From positions 18,677,542 through 18,741,541 of the forward strand of contig NC_074728.1 in NCBI RefSeq assembly GCF_947242115.1: a stretch of DNA of 64,000 nucleotides, given 5' to 3'. A model generated the notes under the pieces. It saw nothing but the letters and a program-made list of their open reading frames with translations. It did not search any database and was not told the origin of the DNA. The translations under genes and the position numbers were made by a program. The stretch comes from Biomphalaria glabrata. Lineage: Eukaryota > Mollusca > Gastropoda > Planorbidae. This document shows, piece by piece, positions 12,201 to 23,587 of the stretch (within the stretch, counting starts at the first letter, position 1; the number at the start of each line of letters is the position of its first letter).

Positions 12201-14027
12201 GGTGTCATGTGGCCAGCACAACGATTAACCGCCTTTGCTTTTCCCCAACTAATGTCAGATACCTATTAGAGCTGGATAGACTCAGAGGCACCAAAAGATC
12301 CCGAAATTAAAAATCCCAGTCTTCACCAGGATTCAAACCCGGGACCCCGGTTCAGAAGCCAAGCACTTTACCGTTCAGCCACCACACCCCCTAGTAATGT
12401 AATAATTTGACTTTAATTTGAAGGTCTCACACAAAAATGTTACCTTAATTTTTAAACCATTGATAATTACAACCCTTTTGTTAAGCCAAATGGGCCTAGT
12501 AAAAAAAAAAAAAGTGAAGTTCCCATTGTGGTTTATAGGGCAGATGATGTAAAAGTCATCTGTTTCTGTGGCCCACGGTTTACTAAAGTGTCATGTGGCC
12601 AGCTGAACTTTTCCCTAACTAACTTCAGGTAACTATTAGAGCTGGGTGGACTTAAAAATCCCAGTCATCAACAGGATTCAAACCTGGGACCCCTGGTTCG
12701 GAAGTCAATCGCTTTACCGCTCAGCCACCGCGCCTCCATCACATGGTCCTACAGTAAAATAAATGGGGTTGTATCTTATTTCTTCCATTTCACATGGTAG
12801 TGTTGTTTACATTAATGGTCAAATTGATTTCATTGAGATTTGAATATGATCTATATGGATGGCTGCCTGGTCGTGCGGTTTGCACGCTGGACTGTCGTTC
12901 AGATTTATCGATGGTCCCGGGTTCAAACCCTGCCAGCTCCTATCCCCCGTCATCCTGCGGGAGGTTTGGACTAGGAAGTAATTATCTTCAACTCTGAAGA
13001 AACATCCGAAACAAATAAAACATTTTACAAAACAAACAACAAAAACATCTAAACATCTTTAAGTAATAATGTTACAATTATTCACTAATTAATAGGATTT
13101 TTTAGTAGATCTACTTGACCTAGGCTAGTACTAGATCTAGATCTACATCTTATCATAGGAAGACATTGCCATTATTGTCATATGTAATAAGACATTAACC
13201 ACCTGACTTATTTTTAAGTAGGTCAGAGATTCGGAACAACCCCTTTGGAACAACATTAAAATGATTTTTAAAAAAACAACACTTTACTGAAACAGTTAAC
13301 CAATAAATAAATAAAAAAGATTTCTAATGCCAGTGAAACCAAACTGCATGTGTCTACATGAAATATTGGTTGATGCCCTCTAAAGGTATTTAGAATCTCC
13401 ACACCTTAACATTTACTTCATTTATCTAGTGAAAGTTTTCAGACTTTGCAATCAATAGGGTTAGGGCGGATGAAGTGAATGTTATTTCTGCAGCCCACGG
13501 TTAACAAGGGTGTCATGTGGCCAGCACAATGACCATCCAACTTAGCTTTTTTCCCAACTAATGTCAAGTACCCATTAGAGCTGGTTGGGCTCAAAGGCAC
13601 CCAAAGATTCAGAAATTAAAAATTCCAGTCTACAACAAGATTCTAACCCGAGACCCCAAGTTTAGAAGCCAAGCACTCTACCACTCAGGGATGCAAATGA
13701 TCAGGGTATTATCAAAGTTACAGAAAATGTCTTTTAATAATTAACATATATATATATTTATAAGTTTAACAAATATTTAAAAAACAGAAAAAGCTGAACA
13801 TTAAATATTTTGTTATATCAAGTATTGCTGTAATACAGTTTCTCTCCAATTAGTGTGGAAGAAAAAAAAAACTTACAAAATAGCACTAACAATTTTTGTT
13901 TTCCATCCAAAGATTTTTGCCATTTACTACTGTCGACATCAACAATCTCTGATACTTCTTGGCCCAAAACAATGATGTTATTTACAAATGCAAGCAAAAA
14001 AAAATTCTTTGTCCAAAACTGCATCAT
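6211..14027 (-). CDS. Membrane-anchored thioredoxin-fold protein, PDI/TMX-like (9 coding exons)
   Basis: Coding exons, minus strand: 14027-13877, 11968-11888, 11566-11459, 11251-11113, 9988-9935, 9391-9296, 8786-8661, 7846-7810, 6348-6211. They sum to 930 nt with matching phases, giving 309 residues. Residues 1-22 form a signal peptide (starts [15 protein letters not shown]). Domain 1 has [13 protein letters not shown] at about 46-59, a thioredoxin-type CxxC (C56, C59), and later [10 protein letters not shown]. Domain 2 has [16 protein letters not shown], so only one active-site cysteine (C165), then [17 protein letters not shown] hydrophobic segment at about 274-291 is followed by five cysteines, likely palmitoylated, and the chain ends KQKRD, a KxKxx-type ER retrieval signal. 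I infer an ER membrane oxidoreductase or chaperone with an active first domain and an inactive second. The start ATG lies 15 bases inside an exon beginning at 14042, so an upstream 5' UTR exon exists. The intron after exon 2 would use a GC donor (CAG|GCATGT) and the model lacks one expected beta strand there, so that junction is the weakest point. Confidence 0.82.
8236..8540 (+). mobile_element. LINE reverse-transcriptase fragment (CR1/Jockey-like)
   Basis: An open frame reads [16 protein letters not shown], then [17 protein letters not shown], then [19 protein letters not shown]. These are the conserved N-terminal reverse-transcriptase blocks of non-LTR retrotransposons. It is truncated at both ends and lies in the intron between exons 8 and 7 of the thioredoxin-fold gene, opposite to its transcription. 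The frame is open over about 100 codons, so the copy is not very old. Confidence 0.85.
8964..9322. repeat. 27-bp minisatellite duplicating a 5' splice site (about 13 units)
   Basis: The plus-strand unit is TTACTAAATGATCTCAGGAG plus TCTATCC, with variants. On the minus strand each unit contains the last 13 exon bases of coding exon 6 (CTGAGATCATTTA) joined to GTAAGT or GTAAGG plus the next intron bases. The exon itself ends at 9296, inside the array's first unit, and the rest of the array fills the start of the intron. Each extra unit carries an in-frame TAG across the junction (ATT TAG), so only the exon-proximal donor keeps the frame. Confidence 0.9.
10058..10249. mobile_element. hAT-type MITE with perfect 8-bp target duplication
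   Basis: A 192-bp element with imperfect terminal inverted repeats, CAGTGTTTTCAAAACTTTTTC on the left and GTTTGGGAAACACTG on the right. It is flanked on both sides by TATTACTA (10050-10057 and 10250-10257). The CAGTG termini and 8-bp duplication are typical of non-autonomous hAT elements. It lies in the intron between exons 5 and 4 of the thioredoxin-fold gene. A sister copy is at 30689-30889. Confidence 0.85.
12102..12392 (-). repeat. SINE family A, near full-length copy
   Basis: On the minus strand it has a tRNA-like head with GGCTGAACGGTAAAGTGCTT and box B GGTTTGAATCC, then GACTGGGATTTTTAATTTCG, TTAGTTGGGGAAAAGC and a tail CTGAAAGGGGAACTTTAC. It is flanked by a 13-bp duplication with one mismatch (12089-12101 and 12393-12405). 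It lies in an intron of the thioredoxin-fold gene. Confidence 0.88.
12500..12737 (-). repeat. SINE family A copy
   Basis: Same head (GGAGGCGCGGTGGCTGAGCG, box B GGTTTGAATCC) and tail as its neighbours, with internal deletions. It is one of four SINE copies within about 1.6 kb. Confidence 0.85.
12855..13034 (+). repeat. SINE family B copy, best preserved
   Basis: tRNA-like head GGCTGCCTGGTCGTGCGGTT, box B GGTTCAAACCC, a CCTATCCCCCGTCATCCTGC block and an A-rich tail with ACATTTTACAAAACAAACAA. It is opposite in orientation to the family A copies on either side. Confidence 0.78.
13435..13690 (-). repeat. SINE family A, degenerate copy
   Basis: Recognisable by GTGTCATGTGGCCAGCACAA, CCCAACTAATGTCAAGTACC and AGAAGCCAAGCACTCTACCA. 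The box B region is altered, so this is an older copy than the three nearby. Confidence 0.75.
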
Positions 14028-14042
14028 GGTTAAGGAATAGAA

Positions 14043-16387
14043 CTGAAATTTAAAAAAAAAAAGAATATATTTTAATTACATCCTTTCTTAAAGACTTACT
14101 TGTCTAATTGCAGAAACCATGTAATCACACAAAGACATACAGGACATAACCAACTCTTTGCATTTAAACCCATAGTAGTCTAACTGCAGTTTCTGTGTGA
14201 GTTTAAATTTAGATTTGAAAAGCTTTTTGTAATAATATGGTTAAAAAATGTTTAGTAACTAACAGTTACTTTAACTTTTAAAGAAGACTCTAGAGATAAT
14301 TTCCTATAGCCTTTTAAAGTCTATATGATCTAGATCTTGAAATACAATAGACACATTAAATTAAGCCAAGCCTACAAAAACCCATGTTTGCATGCTATTG
14401 TTCAGTTTTTGATGCATTATCAAAACTTTAATTAAAATGAGGACAGGTAACAACAGATGTACATCATCAGGTAATCAATTCGTGGGCTGGATTGTATGGT
14501 AATGCCAGGGCTGATCTTGGCACCCATTTTGCCTTTAGTTATAAAGATATATTATAGATCTATTTTGGGGGACATGATAAATCGTTCCCTGACAAATCAA
14601 TCACTTTTCATTCACCCGACATATCGCTCACCGACAATTGACTCATAGACAACTTATTCACTGACAACTTGTTCACCAACCGTTGGTTCACAACAAATCG
14701 TTCACACAACAAATCATTCACTGACACTTCGTTCACGAACAACTTGCTCAATGGATAGTATGGATGTTAATATTATATATATACCATATTCTCATCGCGT
14801 GTTTAATTTTACATTTAAGTTTACATTAAAACTTTTGTAGCTACTGTTTTCAAAAAAACAAATTTAATTGCTAGAGAGTGGGCCTAATCTGAGTTTCTTT
14901 GTTAATTTTTTGTTTCATTAATTCTTTGTTAATGAGAACAGTGTGTGATAAAAATTATACTTATACCACATTAACTTATATTCTCAGTAGCGGTCCAGAT
15001 GTTTAATTAACATACCTATTTCATCATGCCATTATGGTCAACACTCTTTAGGGCCTTCCTCTACCTATACTTCACCCAATTTTTATGTGTACCCATTCAG
15101 CTGGATACTCTTATTAACAACTAGTTGAGTGCTAGACAGAATGGCGGCTCTAGAATTAATAAAACTTTATCGGATAGGGAACCATTACTTATAAAAGGAG
15201 AAATGGTTCATTGACAAGACATTGTTTATTTACATTCATCTACCCGTTAGGAAAACATTGGTGAAATTTTTTTTTATATTGTTATCTTTGAGTATTTTTA
15301 AAATATTTTTTTTTAATTAATAATTTAACGAAATGTCAGGTGAACAAATTTTCAGGTGAACAATGTCAGTGAACGAATTATCATGGAACCCAACTATAAG
15401 GCTAATTAACTAGATTCTAGATTTATATCTAGAAAGTATATAATCTAGATATTTTCTGAATAATCATAATTACAAAGGATAACTCTATGTCGAGTCTGAC
15501 AACACTAGTGTCACTATTCACAAGTCTACACTCACTGATTACAATTTAGATAATTTACATTGTAACACTCTAACAGTAACACAAGAAATAACACTAACTT
15601 AAGTAGCACAGTAGTTTTAACTTATGACTTACTTCTAGATTTAGATCTAAAAGTTAGTAAAAATACATGTACTTCACAAAACTCAACAAAAGAGTGACTT
15701 TACTGACAACAGCCACGTCTTAACTCTTAAACTCAGTCTGCCTCAGTTAATATAATATTCTAGCATAGTCTACATAGTCTAGAAGGATAGAGAACATTTC
15801 TTTTTAATCTACAGCTGTGCCAAAATCGATAGTAAAATATAGATCTAGTTAAGTATAAACTAGGACTTCGATTTTTTTTTTTTAAAAAGCAATGTTTTCT
15901 ACGATAAACTTGTCACATAGAAACAGATGTTTACTTCGGTTGAAATCGAAAGTAGCATTCATGCTCTGTTCTTTCTACCAGATTTTTTTTAATTTATAGA
16001 TCTATCTGACTATCTTGGTCTTGTGACAGACTAAAGTAATTAAAGCAATATTTTTTCTAATAAATTTATTTTATTATAATGCACATTTTACACTACAGTT
16101 GAAATCTAGAGTAGATTTTATAACAATTAAATATATTATTCAACTTAAACTATAGATCAAGATCTAAATCATTGTATCATAGACATGTCTATGCATTGTA
16201 TTCAATATGTTTTTATCAGGCTTATCTGGCTAGTACAGATGTGGCTTATAAAGGGAAAAGGGATGTTGTACGTTATTTTACGAGATTAGAGCTAAGAAAA
16301 AAAAAGGTTCAAGGACGTAATATTTCCGGGTTTTCTTGTCTTATGAGCAACTTTGTAGTCGGTCTAAGAACTCAGCAACATGAATGG
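14043..16387. promoter_or_regulatory. Divergent upstream region between two genes, with a candidate 5' exon ending at 16387
   Basis: The thioredoxin-fold gene is transcribed leftward from here and the CDC42 effector gene rightward. At about 16290-16387 a less AT-rich patch ends at GAATGG|GTGAGT, a good 5' splice site on the plus strand. It could be the non-coding first exon of the CDC42 effector gene, whose coding start at 23588 lies just inside an internal exon. Promoter elements themselves were not identified. Confidence 0.3.
14564..15394. mobile_element. Foldback/MITE-like element with subterminal TTCACTGACAA repeats
   Basis: The left end has ACATGATAAATCGTTCCCTG and about ten loose copies of a TTCACTGACAA-like 10-20 bp motif. 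The right end, reverse-complemented, reads CCATGATAATTCGTTCACTG, followed by further TTCACCTGACA motifs. The ends are thus inverted repeats built of the same short motif. No coding capacity is visible and no clear target duplication was found, so the boundaries are approximate. Confidence 0.55.
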
Positions 16388-16883
16388 GTGAGTAATGATA
16401 TAATTTCGAAACGTTAAGTCACATGTAGATTAGTGACAAATTGATTTAGTCATCTAAATTCTAGGTATACTCAGTATACTGCTTTATTATACTTTATAAT
16501 TTATATAAAAATTACTATAATAGTATAGATCTAATTCATCTAACAGTTAAAAAGTTAATTTAATAACACTCATCATTTTAATTTTAACTTATTAATAAAC
16601 CTAACAGTTGACTTAACTGATTAACACTGAAGTGTAAGTGAAGTACTGTAAGTAGTGTAAGTGTAACTGTAGTTGTACTGTAGTAAGTGTAAGTTTTTAA
16701 CTTTAAACGTATTAAAAGTTATTTTAAGTGTAGTAGACTAAGACTGTAGACGTGTAGTGTATGTAACTTACTGACTGTAAGTTTGAGTGTAACACTAAGT
16801 CAGTGTAAGTGTAAGAACTAATTTAACTATGACTAAAGTAGTGTGAGTGAAGGAAAGGTAAAAGTGTAAGTCTAGAATTAAGA

Positions 16884-18860
16884 TAGGGGCGGACTGGGTA
16901 TCAAAATCAGCCCTGGCATTACCACATAAACCGGCCCACAAATGGTTTGTCATATATTTATTGGGGGGGGGGGGGGGGGGGGATTTTTACACCACTCCGC
17001 AATTTATATATATATATATATATATTAGTTTGTGTGTATATGTAATTAATCTTCATTACATTCTGATCTTTCATTCTTTCAAAAGTTTTTTTCTACCCTA
17101 GAATACTCTCTCTTCCTATAATTAGTGGAAAGACAGTAGACACCGCCAAAGGGCAACTAGGGGGTCCGGGGCAAAGCCCCTGAACCAAGCATTATTTTCA
17201 TTATTTTAAGCTTTAAAGATGCATATTCTGGGGTATCTACAGTGCAATTAGCCTGCTACTCTTCTGCTAAAAAAATTCAAAAACCAAATCTGCTATTCAA
17301 TGGAGTCCAGCGACTGGTAGAAAATGGTAAAATGCTTTAGTTTTTGTATTGGAGGAGAAGGGAAACCACAAAACCCCTTTTGGTTACACTCATGAAATTT
17401 GGTGACTGTAGTTTGCTTAAGTTGGCTGCACTGGGGCAGTAAGTAAAGTTTCCCTTTCAGAGGCAAGTGATGGTTTGAACCCCTCCCCTCCCGGCTACGC
17501 CCATATGTTATATTATAGGTGTAAACCTAATTCTCTTCAAAATATATAAAGTTTGATAACGCATCGAAAACTGAATGTATGCATTCGTAGGATTACACTT
17601 AATGTATTCTATTTATACATGTATGTAGTCTGAAAACTATAAACATTACAATAGCAGCCTAATGAGTTTGAAGCTTTTTGGTATTACTTAAAGATTACAG
17701 ACGTTTTATAAAAAAATAAGATTGTTACGTCTTACGCATTTCGTGTGTCAATCTAGTCATGCATGTTGATCTGTGACTTAAAATATGCTAAATCAGTGAT
17801 TTTTCTGTCTGACTCAGGCAACCCATTCAATTAAAAGATAAGAGAAAGCAGAACGGTTAGAGGGGCACTTACTTAATGTGAAAAGTTCTTGCTTCCTCTT
17901 AGTATTCTCAAAAACGCGATTTTACCATGACCCATTATTTAAAATATATATCTCCTTTCATTAAATATCGGATGTGACAGCGCTATATAAATTATTGTAA
18001 TAATTTTCATCATTAATGACTTTATACTAATGATAAGTTTGCCATTAATTATAATAGTATAAAAATTGATTTAGGTCTAGATTTATTTTTTAATTAATTT
18101 AAACAATTTTTTTAAAGTCTTAAGTGTAGTATTTTTAGATAGACTATGTTATTAAAAATAAACAAAAAGAAACTTACTTTTCTTTTCAAATCGCAGAAAG
18201 TATAACTTTATACCCATATTGAGCTGTGAATAAGTTATAAAAGTGGTTTGCAATTTCATGGCTGTGTTTATGTGTTAAAGATAATTTCTATTAAGTTTTG
18301 TTAAAGAGCTAATTGTCGCGCCTCTTTTTTTTTTTTTTTTTTTTTCTGCCTTATATCAATGTTTTCTAACTTAACCTCTCTCATCCCTCTTTTTGGTTAA
18401 ATTTTATTGGAGGAATCGGAACCATTAAAAGACGGGGGAGGGAAGGAGCCAAAAAAAATGGGATTGCCATTAAAGGCCCATGCCGACCAGCAAAATGATT
18501 AGGCTAAACACAACCACGAAGACATCAAAGCAGTCCATGCCGCTCGTGCATAGCAGAAAGTATGGTCTAACGTTTTGCAAATGATAATAAGCACAGTGTA
18601 TAGTGTATTATTTTTTTTTTATATATTCTTGTTGAATTTCAAACAATATTAATTGTAATAAGAATTTTAAAAAAACAAAAAAAGCAAGGAAACGTGTTCG
18701 GGCCTTTGTCTTGCTGCTGTCACTTTTTTTTTTTAAGTTGTCTGCATTGAAATTTTTTTTTCTTTGGGCGCAACCAGACCGGCTCATTTGGTACCGGCCC
18801 ACCTGGCATTTGCCCCTTTGCCCATATAGCCTGTCTGTCACTCTACTGCTACTAAAGGAG
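16884..18860 (-). mobile_element. hAT-like non-autonomous element, left (inverted) copy
   Basis: Begins TAGGGGCGGACTGGGTAT and can be followed base by base, in reverse complement, against 19616-22262. Shared blocks include GCCAAAGGGCAACTAGGGGG (17146 onward), the tract around GGAGGAGAAGGGAAACCACA, GCATGCCGCTCGTG-type sequence near 18540, and GGCATTTGCCC near the inner end. The inner terminus (near 18830-18860) is too diverged to show a clean repeat. It contains no transposase frame. It includes a captured LINE tail at about 17690-17830, read on the minus strand. Confidence 0.75.
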
Positions 18861-19607
18861 GCTCTTATATTTTGGACACCCCATCAAATTCTCCTTCATT
18901 GAACGCTTCACTTTTTTGTTTGTAGTTCATTTGTTTTTATGTTTGGAGCAAAAATCAATGTTTCAGGACTGCCCATGTCCAATTTTAGATATAATCTGGT
19001 ATTTTGTTTTCCATATTTCCAAAGCAGATGGCAGTTTTTTAGATTCTCGGTAACCATGTATTACATGTAAAGCTATTGCTTTAACCTCCCCCGGCAATTC
19101 ATACCCATATAAGGGATGAGGGCTATATTATGAGCCTGTTTGATTGTAGGCTGATGGATATATCAAAATAAGCTTCCAAACATCTTGAGAAAGACATTCC
19201 AATCACATTTATAATGTTAGCTGCTCTGTTAAATAAAATTAAAAAATAAGGAGCTGTCCCAATGAATAATAATGAATTTAACTCATTCTCCTTCATTGGG
19301 CACGACAAAATCATAAGAAGAAATATTGGGATTAATGAATCTAAGAATTTTTCAATGAATAAACATGACCTAGATCGAAATATCTAGAATGATAATTTAT
19401 GAATGAAAGAAAAAGTGCAGTTGCTAATTTGAAGCTAGAGACCATGCCCACTGCAGGTGCATTGGCTGTGTGGAGAGGTATACACTAAGCCTGTAGAATT
19501 ATAAGCATCTATGGGAGGGAGAGGGTGTTAAGGTGTAACAAAACAAAAATCCAAATTATGAAAACAAGAAGAGGGTCCATGGATGAGAATTAAAAGAGAG
19601 AGAGAGA
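18861..19607. other. Spacer between the two inverted hAT-like copies
   Basis: About 750 bp that is not part of the inverted repeat. It is AT-rich, with a short AG microsatellite at 19591-19608. No exon or RNA gene was recognised. Confidence 0.5.
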
Positions 19608-19615
19608 GATAATAC

Positions 19616-22262
19616 CAGGGGCGGACTGGCTATATGGGCAAACGGGCAAATGCCCGGTGGGCCGGTCTGGTCGCGACCAAAGAAAAAAAAATTAAATGCA
19701 GACAACTTAAAAAAAAAAGTGACAGCAGCAAGACACAAAGGCCCAAACACGTTATCTTCTTGTTTTTTTTTTTTGTTTTGTTTTTTTTTTTTAAATTATT
19801 ATTACAATTAATTTTGTTTGAAATTCAACAAGAACAAAATTTAAGAATTACACTATACACTGTACGTGTTATCATTTGTAAAACGTTAGACCGTACTTTC
19901 TGCTATGCACGAGCGGCATGGCCTTCAACACTACTTTGATGTCTTCAAGACTGTTTGGCCTGATCATTTTGCTGGTCGGCATGGGCCTTTGATGGCACTC
20001 CTATTTTTGTTTTACTCCTTCCCTCACCCGTTTTTTTTTTTTTTTTTTATGGTTCTATTGAAAATTAACGAAAAAGAGGGATGGGAGAGGTTAAGTTAGA
20101 AAACATTGATATAATGCGTCAAAAGGGGAGACAATTAGCTCGTTAACAAAACTTAATAGAAGTTAACTTAAACACATACACACAGCCGCAAAATAGCAAA
20201 CCACCCAACTTATTCATAGCTCAATATGGGTATAACCGTATAAAGCTCTACTTTCTGCGATTTGAAAAGAAAAAAGTAAGTTTCTTGTTGTTTATTTGTA
20301 ATAACAGAGATCTAAAAATACTACACTTAAGGCTTACAAAAAAAATATTATTTAATTAAAACAAATCTAGATCGAAATCGATATTTTAAACATTATGATT
20401 ATATGATTAATGGCAAACTTATGCTTAGTATGAAGTCATTGATGATGAAAATTATTACAATAATTTATATAGCGCTGTCACATCCGATATTTAATGAAAG
20501 GAGATTTAGAATCATTTATATTTTAAATAATATATTCATATACAAATCGCGTTTTTGAGAATGTACTAGGGCGAAGCAAGAGCTTTTCACATTTAGAAGT
20601 ACCTCTCTAACCGTTCTGCTTTCTCTTATCTTGTGAAGGAATATATATAGTTCGTCCATCGTAGTTTGATTATGACCACTTTGTCATCCAGGGGGCTGAG
20701 GGCTTTGCACTGGGGTTTTATGTCTCCTCGTGTGCTGGTGAGACCTATGTGAGCCCGGAATGTTCGGCCGCACACTGGGCAGGTTATTCCAGCTGGAGCT
20801 AGTGTCAGTGGCCTTGCTTTTCTTCTCTGGCGTTTTTCTTCTGCCAGCTTTGTTCTCTTTTCCTCAGCAACCTTGACGCCGGTTTTCACAGTGCGACGTC
20901 ATGATGCTCTGTCATGTGCCTCTGTCTCCCAGGTGGCTGGGTCTATGCTGAACCCCTTCATAGAAGCTTTGAGGGTGTCCCTGAAGCGCTTTCTTTGACA
21001 ACCTTGCGAGCGCTTTCCTTCGCTTAGTTAGCCATACAAGAGTCGTTTAGGGATGCGGTGGTCTTCCATTCTGCATACATGTCCTGCCCATCGCAGCTGG
21101 GACTGCATCAGGATTGTGTGGATGCTTTGCAGACACGCTCTTTGAAGGACTTCATTATATGGTATTTTGTCTTGCCATTTGACATTCAGTATTTTTCACA
21201 GACATGTCGTGGTAGTGATTCAGTTTCTTTGCATGTTAACTGTACACTATCCATGTTTCTGAGTCATAGAGCAATGTAAGGAGGACAACGGCTCGATAGA
21301 CCCCTAGTTTTGTATTTGTGGTGATACCACTTTAAAGGAATGGGTTGCCTGAGTCAGACAGAAAAATCACTGATTTAGCATATTTTAAGTCACAGATCAA
21401 CATGCATGACTAGATTGACACATGAAATGCGTAGGACCTAGTTATATTTATTCTTTTGAAGAAACGTCTGTAATCTATAAGTAATATCAAAAAGTTTGAA
21501 ACTCATTAAGGCTGCTATTGTAGTGTTTATAGTTTTCAGACTACATACATGTATAAATAGAATACATTATATAAGCCTACGAAAGCATACATCCAGTTTT
21601 TGATGCGTTATCAAACTTTATATATTTTGAATAGAATTAGGCTTACACCTATGTTAAAACACATGGTCGTAGCCGAGAGGGGAGGAGTTCAAACCATCAC
21701 CGGCCTCAGATCTCATTGTCTGAAAGGGAAACTTTACTTACTTCCCCATTGCAGTCAACTTAAGCAAACTACAGTCACCAAATTTCATGAGTGTAGCCAA
21801 AAGGGGTTTTGTGGTTCCCCCCCCCCCCCCCCCCTTCCACCTCCAATACAAAAAACTAAAGCATTTTACTTTTTTCTACCAGTCGCTGGACTCCAATGAT
21901 ATAGAAGATTTTTTTAGCGGAAGAATAGCAGGCTAACTGCACTGTAGATACCTCAAAATATGAATTTTTTTAAACTTAAAATAACATAAATAATGCTTGG
22001 GTCCGGGGCGAACAGCGCTCCCCCAGACTCCCTAGCTGTCCCTTGGCGGTGTATACTGCCTTTCACTAATTATAGGGAGTATACTAGAGTAGAAAAGACG
22101 TTTGAAAGAATGAAGGATAAGAATGTAATGAAGATTAATTACATATAGACACACACTAATATATATATAAATTGCGGAGAGGTTTAAAATATATGACATG
22201 ACATTTGTGGGCCGGTTTATATGGTAATGCCTGGGCCGGTTTTGATACCCAGTCCGCCCCTG
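19616..22262 (+). mobile_element. hAT-like non-autonomous element, right copy, intact ends
   Basis: Termini are CAGGGGCGGACTGG at 19616 and its exact complement ending at 22262. Both sides are flanked by the 8-bp duplication GATAATAC (19608-19615 and 22263-22270), the hallmark of hAT transposition. Without a later LINE insertion (about 20634-21337) it is about 1.94 kb, matching the left copy. No transposase was seen, so it would depend on an enzyme supplied elsewhere. It also contains a LINE-derived tail at about 21340-21480. Confidence 0.88.
20634..21337 (-). mobile_element. 5'-truncated LINE 3' end, C-terminal ORF region
   Basis: On the minus strand it reads pieces of a non-LTR retrotransposon C-terminus: a leucine-rich YGSETW-like region, LRWAGHVCRMEDHRIPKRLL, RFRDTLKASMKGFSIDP, a charged EEKRTKLAEEKRQRRK segment, and a zinc-finger CPVCGRTFRAHIGLTS. 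It is absent from the otherwise collinear left hAT copy, so it inserted into the right copy later. A shorter copy of the same tail is at 58870-59018. Confidence 0.82.
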
Positions 22263-22397
22263 GATAATACATGTAGTCTAGTTAAAAATATCACATATCT
22301 ATTAAATTATAATAATTAATTTATAGATCTATATTTTTTCTGTTTCTACAATAGATTTATATAGAGGTGTATAAATAAATAAACTATAAATTATATT

Positions 22398-22553
22398 ATA
22401 TACCTCTAATGGGTACCTGACTTAAGTTGAGTAAAGTAAAAGCAGTTGGTTGTTGTGCTTGCCATGTGACACCCTGCTTGTTAACCGTTGGTCAAAGAAA
22501 CAGATGACCTTAACATCATCTGCCCTATAAATTGTAAGGTCTTAAAGGGTAAC
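22398..22553 (+). repeat. SINE family A, 5'-truncated copy
   Basis: Contains only the tail half: CTAATGGGTACCTGACTTAA, TTGTGCTTGCCATGTGACAC, and AAACAGATGACCTTAACATC. Confidence 0.8.
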
Positions 22554-23548
22554 TTTATTTGTACTTTACTACAATTTGTTAGTTTTTTGTTTTTTGTTTA
22601 TTTTCATTTTTACATTTTCTATGCACATACTGTTGTGCAAAGGAAGACCTTGAGCAAAGCTGTAACTAGAACCATATTCTAAAGTGCATACCCCATGGAA
22701 AGTCAGCCATCCATGTATTTAATATTTAAAGTCATGCCTTTGTAATCTATTTTATAAATTTTCTTTTTATAGATCACCTTCTTTAATGGCAACATAACAG
22801 CAACATCAAACATGTTTCCATAAACATAGACAAAAATTTGAGTGGATTTAGTCAGCATCAGTTTATTTTTCTTAAAGCCACACAAGGAAGATTAAGTCAC
22901 AAACACTGTGAGTATGTTTCATTGGAAAATCATTTCATATTGCTTTATAAAACAGTGTAGTGTTAAAAGTCTAGTTGATCTTTACAATAGATTTTGAAGC
23001 AAGAGGTAGGAATTATCATTCTTGCTGTAGTTCTTAGCAAGATCTTTTCTTTGAAGTAAGTTGAAATTTTAATAGGTGGTGTTGTTTTGGGCTAAATGTC
23101 TTGCTACTAAAGTTTGTGCAGGAAACAATAATAAAAGGCTTGTCTTGAGTCCAGAGAGTAGGAGAGCATCATGGCTAAATCAATCAATCTATCAAGGGTT
23201 TACAAGTAATATTCAAAATATAATAGATATATATCTATAGAGCATTGATGTTTGAGTACAAATAACATTGTACAGTTAATTTTAATACTTGTGACTTCTC
23301 AGATGATTTAAAAATTAATGAAGACATAATACAAAGCTGTATGATTAAATAGTTTTATTAATTGCATTAAAAACTCTTTAATGTTGCAAAAGAAATTTAG
23401 AAACAAAATTGTGCTTTACAGAAGTAAAAAAAAAATTTGAGCAAGATGTTCCTTTTTTCATAGACTTTTATTTGTACAGAGTAGTTAGACTCATTTTGTT
23501 TTACTATTACTTATATTTGTATTATATATGTATATTTTTTCTTTACAG
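22554..23548. other. Probable intron of the CDC42 effector gene, nothing else recognised
   Basis: AT-rich sequence up to the acceptor TTTCTTTACAG ending at 23548. No exon, RNA gene or recognisable repeat was seen. Confidence 0.4.
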
Positions 23549-23587
23549 CCATTTCCCTGTATATTCTATCAAGTTAATCAATAGATG
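23549..23587 (+). other. 5' UTR part of the first coding exon, CDC42 effector gene
   Basis: The exon begins after TTTCTTTACAG and carries 39 untranslated bases before the chosen ATG. Another ATG directly precedes it in frame (23585). The second ATG was preferred because M-A-E then aligns with M-S-E of the vertebrate proteins. Confidence 0.65.

Noticed and set aside
12855-13034. tRNA gene suggested by box A and box B
   Set aside because: The tRNA-like part is only the head of a dispersed SINE with a shared body and tail; no cloverleaf was read. The same applies to the family A copies.
16172-16417. 81-codon open frame as a coding gene
   Set aside because: It crosses a good GTGAGT donor and shows no domain; the patch is better explained as a possible untranslated exon.
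20626-20889. Small host gene with a zinc-finger-like CPVC motif
   Set aside because: The motif is the C-terminal finger of a LINE, with the rest of that element's C-terminus directly upstream and a second copy at 58870-59018.
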